Assembly: GCA_900555045.1 (NCBI GenBank)
Contig: USJW01000041.1
Coordinates: 1 to 37,239 of the forward strand
Length of the DNA stretch: 37,239 nt
Direction of reading: 5' to 3'
Source: an uncultured Clostridium sp.
GTDB taxonomy: Bacteria; Bacillota; Clostridia; Lachnospirales; Lachnospiraceae
Part shown: positions 18,448 to 25,652 of the stretch, in pieces
Layout of the letters: each line of letters starts with the position of its first letter
Numbering within the stretch: position 1 is the first letter of the stretch
Notes under the pieces: model-generated
What the model was told of the DNA's origin: nothing
The model's database searches: none
What the model saw: the letters and a program-made list of their open reading frames with translations, nothing else
Made by a program: the position numbers and the translations under genes

Positions 18448-18476
18448 ATTATATGGGACATGCCCTCCAACCGCAA
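18448..18476 (-). promoter_or_regulatory. Promoter of the cobI gene
   Basis: The minus strand has TTGCGG (18476-18471), 17 bases, then a perfect TATAAT (18453-18448). The -10 box is strong and the -35 box is partial. It lies in the 129-bp gap after the MerR gene, for which no clear terminator is seen. Confidence 0.65.
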
Positions 18477-18510
18477 GTAAATTTCGCAGCGAGGGCGACT
18501 ATGCGGCACC

Positions 18511-19326
18511 TCAGAGCACCTCCACCGTCGCCTTCACAATATACTCCCCGTAGCTCCTCACCGTCAGCTCGTCCAGCAAAAAGTCCTCGTACCAGAATTC
18601 CCCCAGCCGCAGCCCCTCCCGGTCCGCGAACTCCCGGATCAGACGGTAGGGCTTCTCCATGCTCCCCTCGTAGCCCCGGTAGCACACCTCCACATAGTCC
18701 CCCTCCCTGCGTTTCACCGGGCGCAGGGCCGCCACATTCTTGGCAATCCGGGAGTACACCTTCACGTACCGGTCAAAAATCCCCCGCTCTAAGTCGGAGC
18801 CCAGGCACACCGCCCCCACATCGCTCTGGGTCACCAGGTACTGCTCCCGCAGGCGCACGTGCTCGGCGATCTCCTCCGCCAGCTTGCGCTCCTCCTGGCC
18901 GTTCACCCGGGAGAACAGCAGCCAGCAGGCGTCAAGGTGCACCACCCGCGGCGTGTCAAAGACCGCGGCCATGGCCTCCCGCACATTCTGTTTCTCATTG
19001 CGGATAAACTGCTTCATGGACTTTAACCGCTCAATCTCCCGGTCCAGCTGCTGCTCCTGCTCCCCCATCATGTCTAAGAACCGCTCCGGGGACCGGTTCT
19101 CCATGTACTCCTTGATCCTTGCCAGGGGCATCCCCAGCTTCTGCAGCGCCCGGATCACCTCGAAGGCGTCCATCTGCCAAACGAAATAGTACCGATACCC
19201 GTTGTCCTCCTTTACCGCCGGGGAGAACAGGCCGATCTCGTCGTAGTGAAACAGGGTGTGCTTCTTCACCCCCAATATCTTCGCAAATTCCCCGGTGGTA
19301 AAATAGAGCTCACTTCTCTGATCCAT
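18511..19326 (-). CDS. MerR-family regulator with GyrI/BmrR-like ligand domain
   Basis: This 271-residue regulator has the MerR winged helix-turn-helix at residues 8-75 (YFTTGEFAKILGVKKHTLFHYDEIGL). A coiled dimerisation helix follows at about 80-118. The remaining domain of about 150 residues resembles the GyrI-like drug-binding domain of BmrR and related multidrug sensors. It is divergent from the MATE exporter gene, and a MerR-type operator lies in the gap. By analogy with BmrR it should bind cationic or hydrophobic compounds and twist the long-spacer promoter to switch on the exporter (inference). The ATG at 19326 has AAAGGTG upstream. Confidence 0.88.
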   Translation of the reverse strand: MDQRSELYFTTGEFAKILGVKKHTLFHYDEIGLFSPAVKEDNGYRYYFVWQMDAFEVIRALQKLGMPLARIKEYMENRSPERFLDMMGEQEQQLDREIERLKSMKQFIRNEKQNVREAMAAVFDTPRVVHLDACWLLFSRVNGQEERKLAEEIAEHVRLREQYLVTQSDVGAVCLGSDLERGIFDRYVKVYSRIAKNVAALRPVKRREGDYVEVCYRGYEGSMEKPYRLIREFADREGLRLGEFWYEDFLLDELTVRSYGEYIVKATVEVL

Positions 19327-19371
19327 ATGTTTTTCACACCTTTCATTTTACAGACTTTTTTCATTTCCCTC

Positions 19372-19402
19372 TTGACTGTCGGGTTACCCTATAGTCTATC
19401 AT
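19372..19402 (+). promoter_or_regulatory. MerR-type promoter/operator driving the MATE exporter
   Basis: TTGACT (19372-19377) and TATCAT (19397-19402) are separated by 19 bases, the over-long spacing typical of MerR-regulated promoters. Across the spacer lies an imperfect palindrome, GACTGTCGGG-TTA-CCCTATAGTC (19374-19396), with eight of ten arm positions matching. This fits binding by the divergently encoded MerR protein. The expected transcript start is near 19408. Confidence 0.85.
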
Positions 19403-19444
19403 AGTGGTTGCGGCTGAAATATGCAAGAAAACAGGAGTATTATT

Positions 19445-20773
19445 ATGAGTCATTCACTTGGAAAAAAATTCACATTCGGGTCACTGCTGGTGTTCGCGCT
19501 GCCCACCACCGTCATGATGGTGTTCATGTCCCTCTACACCATCGTGGACGGGATGTTCGTGTCGCGCTTCGTCAGCACCAACGCGCTGTCGTCCATCAAC
19601 ATCGTGTACCCGGCCATCAACATTGTGCTGGGACTCTCCATCATGCTCTCCACGGGCAGCAACGCCATCGTGGCGCGCAAATTCGGTGAGGGGAAGGCGG
19701 ACAGCGCCAGGGAGATCTTCACAAGCGTCATCTATCTGAACATCGCCCTGGGGCTGGTCATCGCCGCGCTTGGGTACATTTTGGCGGAACCGCTGTCCCG
19801 GATGCTGGGGGCCAGCGACGTGCTGCTAAAAGACTGCGTCACCTACCTGCGCTGGCAGCTGGGATTTGCGCCGGCGCTGATGCTTCAGATTCAGTTTCAG
19901 ATGTACTTTGTCACCGAGGGACGCCCTGGGATCGGGCTGTTTCTCACCATCGCGGCGGGCATTACCAACGCGGTGCTGGACTACGTGCTGATCGTGCCCA
20001 TGGGCCTCGGGATCGCGGGCGCCGCCATCGCCACGGTCACCGGATACACCATCCCGGCGCTGATCGGCCTCGTCTACTTCGCGTTCTCCCGGAATTACCT
20101 GTGGTTCTCGAAGCCAAAGATCTCCGGGGCCGACTTGGGGGAGACCTGCATAAACGGCTCCTCGGAGATGGTCACGAACCTGTCGGCGGGCATCATCACA
20201 TTTCTGTTCAACCTCCTGATGATGCGCTTTGCGGGCGAGGACGGCGTGGCGGCCATCACCATCATCCAGTACTCGGAGTTTCTGTTAAACGCGCTGTTCA
20301 TGGGCTTCGCCCAGGGCGTGTCGCCGGTGATCAGCTTCAACCACGGCAGCCAAAACCACACGCAGCTAAAGCAGGTCTACCGGACCTCCATGATCTTCAC
20401 GGCGGTCGCCTCTATCACGGTGTTTCTGTTCGCGCAGCTGGCCGGCGACGCGGTAGTGACGGTGTTCGCCCGCCGCGGCAGCGCGGTGTATGAGCTGGCC
20501 AGCCACGGCTTCTCCATCTTTGCCCTGGGCTTTCTGTTCTCGGGCCTAAATATCTTCTCCTCCGCGCTGTTCACCGCGCTGGGCAACGGCAAGGTCTCCG
20601 CCGTCATCTCCTTTGTGCGGACCTTCGGGCTGATCATCACCAGCCTCCTGATATTGCCCGCGGTTCTGGGCATAGACGGCGTATGGCTGGCGATCCCCAT
20701 CGCGGAGCTCGGGAGCACGCTTCTGTGCCTGTGGTTTCGGAAGCGGAACAAAAACGTATACCAGTACGCATAA
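19445..20773 (+). CDS. MATE-family efflux transporter
   Basis: This 442-residue protein with about 12 membrane helices in two similar halves belongs to the MATE (multi-antimicrobial extrusion) family, exporting drugs or metabolites in exchange for sodium or protons. Family features include the TM1 opening VFALPTTVMMVFMSLYTIVDG, VYPAINIVLGLSIMLSTGSNAIVARKFGEG, and in the second half NALFMGFAQGVSPVISFNHGSQN. This pattern is common in clostridial MepA-like members. I start at MSHSLGKKF since AGGAG lies seven bases upstream; an ATG 24 bases earlier lacks a site. It sits behind the MerR-type promoter and ends in a strong bidirectional terminator. Confidence 0.93.
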   Translation: MSHSLGKKFTFGSLLVFALPTTVMMVFMSLYTIVDGMFVSRFVSTNALSSINIVYPAINIVLGLSIMLSTGSNAIVARKFGEGKADSAREIFTSVIYLNIALGLVIAALGYILAEPLSRMLGASDVLLKDCVTYLRWQLGFAPALMLQIQFQMYFVTEGRPGIGLFLTIAAGITNAVLDYVLIVPMGLGIAGAAIATVTGYTIPALIGLVYFAFSRNYLWFSKPKISGADLGETCINGSSEMVTNLSAGIITFLFNLLMMRFAGEDGVAAITIIQYSEFLLNALFMGFAQGVSPVISFNHGSQNHTQLKQVYRTSMIFTAVASITVFLFAQLAGDAVVTVFARRGSAVYELASHGFSIFALGFLFSGLNIFSSALFTALGNGKVSAVISFVRTFGLIITSLLILPAVLGIDGVWLAIPIAELGSTLLCLWFRKRNKNVYQYA

Positions 20774-20774
20774 A

Positions 20775-20854
20775 AATTCCCCGCAAAACGGGCGCGGCCG
20801 CGCGGCAATGTGCTGCCGAGCGGCGCCCCGGATTGCGGGGAATTCTTATTTTTA
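20775..20854. terminator. Bidirectional terminator between convergent MATE and GH105 genes
   Basis: AATTCCCCGCAA (20775-20786) pairs perfectly with TTGCGGGGAATT (20833-20844), and the inner GC-rich stretch pairs further (CGGG with CCCG, CGGCA with TGCCG). T-rich runs follow on both strands. It stops transcription from both sides. Confidence 0.88.
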
Positions 20855-20875
20855 TGTCATATCACAGGTCAAAGG

Positions 20876-21928
20876 CTACAGCGCCCCTCCGCCCCCTGAC
20901 TTCTCGGCGTTAAGCACCGCCGCCAGGAAGGCCAGCGCCAGACCCTGGCCCCAGCCCTGGATCCAGTCCCTGGAGATATTCCGGTAGCCGTCCCGGTCCC
21001 TCATGACCGCGGTGCCGCCGGACACGTGCAGGACTCTCCCGTCCACGCCGATCTCCCCCAGGATCCCCTCGATGGCCCGGTTCACGTACCGGGTGTGCAG
21101 CGGATTCCCCTTGATAGCCATGGCCGCGGCGATCCCGCAGGAGGCGGAGACCTCCTCGTAGGAGTCCGGGTCGTCCAGAATGGTCCGCCAGAGGCCGTTC
21201 TCCGTCTGGAGAAGCTTCAGGGAGGCCAGCTGCTCGTTTAGGGAGCCCGCCACGTCCAGATACTTGGGGTAGAGATAGCTCTTCGGCAGACATTTTCCCA
21301 CCTGGGACATGGTGTAGGCCGCCCAGGCGTTGGCGCGGCCCCAGTAGAAGCCAGACATGTGGTCGCCCGCCGGGTGGTCGTAGCCGTGGTACCAGAGGCC
21401 GGTTTCCATATTTTGGAGATAATGGATGTGCCAGTAGTACTGGTTCAGCGCGTCCTCGATGAGCGCCTCGTCGCCCGTCTTCACGCCCACCCGGAGCATG
21501 AAGTAGGCCGCCATGAACAGCGTGTCCGCCCAGCACTGGCCGGGGAAGTCGTTGTTCTTCGACACCGTGTGCTGGAGCACCCCGTCGGCGAACCGCAGCG
21601 CCTCCGTCCGCAGGTAGTCGATCTTGCTCGTCACGAGCTCCCAGTAGCGCTCATCTCCCGTGGCCTCGTACAGCGTGATCAGGCAGTGGCCCATGGCGCA
21701 CTTGTTCACGGTCCACGTCTCCGGCAGCCCCAGCTCGATGAGCTCGTCGACGCGCGCCCTCAAAAGCTCCAGGTATTCCCCCTTCCCGGTTGCCTCGTAA
21801 GCCCGGCAGATCCCATAGTAGGCCACACCGCAGGGCCAGTCCCACGTCATATCCATCCGCATAGTGCGCTTCACGATATGGTCGATCTGTTCCTCGATCT
21901 GCGCACGGTCAAAAATCAGTCCGTTCAT
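20876..21928 (-). CDS. GH105 (GH88-like) unsaturated uronyl hydrolase
   Basis: This 350-residue glycoside hydrolase of the YteR/RhiN type removes a 4,5-unsaturated uronic acid, the product of a polysaccharide lyase, from the non-reducing end of oligosaccharides. The (alpha/alpha)6 barrel pattern is complete. D135 in CWADTLFMA matches the catalytic Asp143 of YteR. H181-G-Y-D184 and FYWGRANAWA (194-203) are the matching substrate motifs, though the usual WARGNGW reads WGRANAW. There is no signal peptide, so it acts in the cytoplasm. Its ATG overlaps the glucuronidase stop by 4 bp. No lyase is encoded nearby. Whether the sugar is galacturonate- or glucuronate-derived cannot be told, but the neighbours favour glucuronate. 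Confidence 0.88.
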   Translation of the reverse strand: MNGLIFDRAQIEEQIDHIVKRTMRMDMTWDWPCGVAYYGICRAYEATGKGEYLELLRARVDELIELGLPETWTVNKCAMGHCLITLYEATGDERYWELVTSKIDYLRTEALRFADGVLQHTVSKNNDFPGQCWADTLFMAAYFMLRVGVKTGDEALIEDALNQYYWHIHYLQNMETGLWYHGYDHPAGDHMSGFYWGRANAWAAYTMSQVGKCLPKSYLYPKYLDVAGSLNEQLASLKLLQTENGLWRTILDDPDSYEEVSASCGIAAAMAIKGNPLHTRYVNRAIEGILGEIGVDGRVLHVSGGTAVMRDRDGYRNISRDWIQGWGQGLALAFLAAVLNAEKSGGGGAL

Positions 21929-23784
21929 CGCTCTTTTTGCTCCTTTTCTTCCTGCTCTGCCCTGCGCCCATAAGCCTCCTTCACCACCTGGTAGGCCAGC
22001 TTCCGGTGCTCCCGGTCCGCGCTGATGATGCCCTTTAGGTTGTAGCCCTTCTGGAAGCTGCTCATCCGGCGCATGGAGGCGTAGTCGTACAGCACCCAGG
22101 GCGTGGTTCCCTTGATGAAGGGGTACGAGAACAGGGTGTCAAACTGCATCCGGTAGATCGCCGCCTGGCACTCCTCCGTGTAGATCTCGTCCTCGGCCCC
22201 GTGCATGCCCGGGACCGCCTCCGCGCCCGTCTCGGTGATGACCACCGGCTTGTTCTCCTCATAGTGGTTAAGGATCTCCCGCAGCACGCCGAAATCCTTT
22301 AGATACCACCCGTAATACTCGTTGAGGCCCACCACGTCCAGGCTGTCGATCAGCCGGTCCCGGATTCTGCGCTCCTCCACGTCGATCAGGCAGGAGGCGC
22401 CGATCAGCCGGCTTCCGTCCAGCTTCTTTGCCGTCTCGGCCAGACGGCGCATAAAGTGGTAGCGCGCGTCCGTGTCCGGGTTCTCGTTGCCCACGGACCA
22501 GACGATCACGCTGGCCCGGTTGCAGTCCCTGAGAATCAGTTCCCGCAGCTGGTTGGCCGCGTCCGCGTAGGTGGCCGGGTTTTCAAACTCCAGCGCCCAG
22601 TACACCGGGATCTCCTCCCAGAGCATGATCCCCATCCGGTCCGCCAGCCTGGCCATGGCCTCGCTGTGGGGATAGTGGGTCAGGCGCAGGAAATTGCAGC
22701 CCAGCTCCTTCGCCTCCCGGAGCGTCCCCGCCATGTCCTCCTCCGTCACCGCCCGCAGGTGCTCCGGGCTCTCCTCGTGCACGCACATCCCGCGCAGGAG
22801 CACGGGCTTTCCGTTTAAGGTGATGGTTGTCCCGTCCCGGTCGATCCGGCGAAAGCCGATCTCGTCCGTCAGGCAGTCCCCGGCGCACGCGACCCGGACC
22901 CTGTAGAGATAGGGGGACTCCGGGGACCAGAGGTGCATGGCGGACTCGTTCACCCGGATGATGCCGGAGGCATGGAGGACGGCGGGAGTGCCGGAGCTGC
23001 CCACGCACTGCACGCGCTCACGGATCCCCAGCTCCTCAATCTCGATCACCGCCTCGGCGGTCTCCCCCTCTGGCCATGCCTTTCCTGCCTCCACCTCAAC
23101 GCGGTACTCGATCTGGTTTTTTACATTTTTTGACAACGCAATCTGAAAGCACTTCACGAACACCTCCGGCACCTCCACCAGCTCCACGGACCGGTGGATT
23201 CCCCCGTAGTTGAACCAGTCGTAGTGCGCGGACGGGATCTGCTCCCCGCGCCTGGTGTTGTCCACCAGCACCAAAAGCCGGTTTCCCTCCTCCTTTAAAT
23301 AGGAGGTAATCTCTGTGCTAAACGGCGTGAAGCCGCCCAGGTGCCTCCCCAGATACTTCCGGTTCAGCCAGATCCGCGTCTCATAGTTGGCGGCGCCGAT
23401 CCGAAGAAAGACCCTACGGCCTTTGGCCTTCTGGCAGTCAAACTCCTTAAAGTAGACGCCCGGGCCCTCGTAGAGGGCGTACTCCCGCTTCTGGTCGTTC
23501 CACACGCCCGGGACACGGATACAGCCCATGGCGTCGAAGTCGAAATCGTACGGGATCGGCAGATTGTCCCGGTTGGTCCGCACCTCGTCGAACCACCGGC
23601 TCCGGACCGTGCTGTGAAAGACATCCGGGCAGAAATGCCAGTCCCCGTCCAGGGAGCGCGCGGCGCGGCCGCTCACATCGAACAGCGTGTCCGCGGTGAT
23701 CGCCGGGCCGTTCCGGTACTCCGTGTCGTAGTCATAGATCAAAATATTGTCAAATCCCTCGTCAAAGCGCAATTCCCGCTTCAT
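21925..23784 (-). CDS. GH2 beta-glucuronidase
   Basis: This 619-residue GH2 enzyme has the jelly-roll domain (about 35-205), immunoglobulin-like domain (206-315) and TIM barrel (316-605). The acid/base residue is E434 in SVGNENPD and the nucleophile is E518 in VVITETGAE. N582-L-K584 in GYNLKG is the N-x-K motif that grips the carboxylate in gut bacterial beta-glucuronidases, and GLNEYYGWY (486-494) is also glucuronidase-like. It is therefore assigned as glucuronidase rather than galactosidase. There is no signal peptide, so it is cytoplasmic. It follows the second sugar permease by 38 bp and overlaps GH105 by 4 bp. Substrates may be plant oligosaccharides with beta-glucuronic acid or small glucuronides. 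Confidence 0.9.
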   Translation of the reverse strand: MKRELRFDEGFDNILIYDYDTEYRNGPAITADTLFDVSGRAARSLDGDWHFCPDVFHSTVRSRWFDEVRTNRDNLPIPYDFDFDAMGCIRVPGVWNDQKREYALYEGPGVYFKEFDCQKAKGRRVFLRIGAANYETRIWLNRKYLGRHLGGFTPFSTEITSYLKEEGNRLLVLVDNTRRGEQIPSAHYDWFNYGGIHRSVELVEVPEVFVKCFQIALSKNVKNQIEYRVEVEAGKAWPEGETAEAVIEIEELGIRERVQCVGSSGTPAVLHASGIIRVNESAMHLWSPESPYLYRVRVACAGDCLTDEIGFRRIDRDGTTITLNGKPVLLRGMCVHEESPEHLRAVTEEDMAGTLREAKELGCNFLRLTHYPHSEAMARLADRMGIMLWEEIPVYWALEFENPATYADAANQLRELILRDCNRASVIVWSVGNENPDTDARYHFMRRLAETAKKLDGSRLIGASCLIDVEERRIRDRLIDSLDVVGLNEYYGWYLKDFGVLREILNHYEENKPVVITETGAEAVPGMHGAEDEIYTEECQAAIYRMQFDTLFSYPFIKGTTPWVLYDYASMRRMSSFQKGYNLKGIISADREHRKLAYQVVKEAYGRRAEQEEKEQKER

Positions 23785-23822
23785 CTCTCAAACTCCTCTC
23801 TCCCGGCATCCGTCCGGTGTGA

Positions 23823-24674
23823 TTAACCCTTGACTCCGCCCGCCGCGATTCCGTCGATAAACGAATCCTGAGCGCAGAAAAATACGATCAGCGACGGGAT
23901 GATGGAGATCAGCGACATGGCTAAAATCCGGTTCCACTGAAATCCCACATCCCCGTCCATGGACATGCGCAGGTAGATGGAGTTGGTGTACTTCGGCATA
24001 TCCGAGATGTAGATCAGGGGGCCCATAAAGTCGTTGGACGTCCACATGAACTGGAACAGGGCGCAGGACACCAGGGAGGGCTTTAACATGGGCACAATCA
24101 CGTACCACAGGGTGTGAAGGACGTTGCACCCGTCGATCTTGGCCGCCTCCTCCAGCTCCTTCGGAATCCCGCGCAAAAACTGGATCAGCATGAACACAAA
24201 ATACGTGTCCGCGGCGAACAGGGCCGGGACGATCAGCGGCTTGTAGGAGTTCACCCAGCCCCAGTTGTTGAACATGATATACTGGGGCGCGTTCAACACC
24301 ACCTGGGGCAGAAACAGGGTGGACATCATTAGGGCGAACAGGACTCCCCTCCCCCGGAAGTTGAACCGGGCGAAGCCGTAGGCGGTGATGGTCGCGGAGA
24401 CCACCGTGAACACCACCTTGGGGACCACGATCTTGTATGTATTGATCATGGAGGTGATCAGGTTGATCTTGCCTCCGTAGCTCTTGAAGGCGCTCCGGTA
24501 CCCGTCGAACACCGGATTCTTGGGCCAGAACCATGCGTTGGTGAAGATCTCCGAGTTGGTCTTGAAGGTCGCCCCGAGCATCCAGATCAGGGGGTACACC
24601 ATCACGGCCCCCACCGCCACAAGCAGGGTGTAGCGGACCACTGTGCTGATTTTTCTTCTTGTCTCTCTGCTCAT
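23823..24674 (-). CDS. CUT1 carbohydrate ABC transporter permease (MalG type)
   Basis: This 283-residue permease has six membrane helices. Its coupling-helix (EAA) motif is ELEEAAKIDGCNVLHTLWYVIVP, typical of MalG-type partners in CUT1 sugar importers. I start at MSRETRRKIS (24674), nine bases after GGAGG; a GTG two codons upstream is only three bases from that site. It begins just after the first permease gene and precedes the glucuronidase. Together the permeases form the channel for an oligosaccharide delivered by the binding lipoprotein. Confidence 0.92.
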   Translation of the reverse strand: MSRETRRKISTVVRYTLLVAVGAVMVYPLIWMLGATFKTNSEIFTNAWFWPKNPVFDGYRSAFKSYGGKINLITSMINTYKIVVPKVVFTVVSATITAYGFARFNFRGRGVLFALMMSTLFLPQVVLNAPQYIMFNNWGWVNSYKPLIVPALFAADTYFVFMLIQFLRGIPKELEEAAKIDGCNVLHTLWYVIVPMLKPSLVSCALFQFMWTSNDFMGPLIYISDMPKYTNSIYLRMSMDGDVGFQWNRILAMSLISIIPSLIVFFCAQDSFIDGIAAGGVKG

Positions 24675-24680
24675 GTCCAC

Positions 24681-25580
24681 TTACCTCCCATCCTCGTCCG
24701 AGTAGTACACCCATTTTTTCTGGCTCATGAACGCCACCGCCGTCAGGACCATGACGACCAGGAACAGAATCCAGGCCTGGGCGCTGGCCATTCCCATCTT
24801 GTGCCGCAGGAATGCGTTGTTGTAGATCAGGATGGAAATCAGGGTGGTGCCGCCGTTGGGGCCGCCCTTGGTCACCAGGAAGGGACCGTTGAACTCCTGG
24901 AACGCCTGGCACAGCTGGGTGATCAGGTTGTAAAAGATCACCGGCGTGATAAGCGGCACCGTGATCTTAAAGAACTGCGTCCACTTGCCCGCTCCGTCGA
25001 TGGCCGCCGCCTCGTAGAGGTCCTGGGAGACGCCCTTTAAGGCCGCCAAAAAGATCACCATGGCCGATCCGAACTGCCAGACCCGAAGGAGCACGATCAC
25101 CGCCATGGCCCCGTTGTCGCTTGCCATCCAGTTGATCTTCTCCGCCCCGAAGAATCCGATCACCGTGTTGATCAGGCCGTCGTTATTGAACACGGCGCGC
25201 CATAGGATCGCGATGGCGATGGAGCCGCCCAGGATCGAGGGGATGTAGTATGCGGTTCTGAAAAAGTTCACGCCCTTCAGCTTAAAATTCAGGATGTAGG
25301 CGATGAACAGGGCGAAGGCCAGCTTTAAAGGCACGTCGAAGACGGCGTACTTGAAGGTCACCTTAAAGGCCCGGATAATGTCCTCGTCCGTGAAGATCTT
25401 CTGGTAATTCATCCAGCCCGTCTTCGTGATCCCGTTAAACAGGTCGAAGTTCGTGAAGCTGTAGAACAGGGAGGACCCAAAGGGGTACGCCTTAAAGCAA
25501 ATGAACCCGATCAGCCACGGCAACACAAAGAGCAGGCCCACGTTATGTTTCAGTATCTGCGATACACGTTTATTCTGCAC
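24681..25580 (-). CDS. CUT1 carbohydrate ABC transporter permease (MalF/UgpA type)
   Basis: This 299-residue permease has six helices and the EAA motif DLYEAAAIDGAGKWTQFFKITVPLI. It begins with the family's basic N terminus and the LPWLIGFICFKAYPFGSSLFYSF segment of TM1. The start is GTG at 25580 with AGGAG about eight bases upstream. It follows the binding-protein gene by 72 bp containing a hairpin. No ATP-binding gene is in the cluster, so it presumably uses a shared MsmX/UgpC-type ATPase encoded elsewhere. Confidence 0.92.
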   Translation of the reverse strand: MQNKRVSQILKHNVGLLFVLPWLIGFICFKAYPFGSSLFYSFTNFDLFNGITKTGWMNYQKIFTDEDIIRAFKVTFKYAVFDVPLKLAFALFIAYILNFKLKGVNFFRTAYYIPSILGGSIAIAILWRAVFNNDGLINTVIGFFGAEKINWMASDNGAMAVIVLLRVWQFGSAMVIFLAALKGVSQDLYEAAAIDGAGKWTQFFKITVPLITPVIFYNLITQLCQAFQEFNGPFLVTKGGPNGGTTLISILIYNNAFLRHKMGMASAQAWILFLVVMVLTAVAFMSQKKWVYYSDEDGR

Positions 25581-25605
25581 GGTAACAACTCCTCCTATAA
25601 TTTAG

Positions 25606-25638
25606 AAAGCGGCGCGCCCGTCAGGGTGCAACCGCTTT
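25606..25638 (-). other. Intercistronic hairpin between sugar-binding protein and permease genes
   Basis: AAAGCGG and CCGCTTT (minus strand 25638-25606) form a 7-bp outer stem with further GC pairs inside. Only a weak CTAAATT follows, so it is likely a partial terminator or mRNA stabiliser that keeps binding-protein levels above permease levels. Confidence 0.5.
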
Positions 25639-25652
25639 TTTCATGCCGGCAA

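Noticed and set aside
18382..18510. Possible cobalamin riboswitch before cobI
   Set aside because: The leader from the TATAAT promoter is only about 60 bases and no B12-box-like sequence is visible.
25606..25644. Hairpin plus T-run between sugar-binding protein and permease as a true terminator
   Set aside because: The T-run is on the non-transcribed side; on the minus strand the sequence after the stem is mixed, and the permease genes have no promoter of their own.
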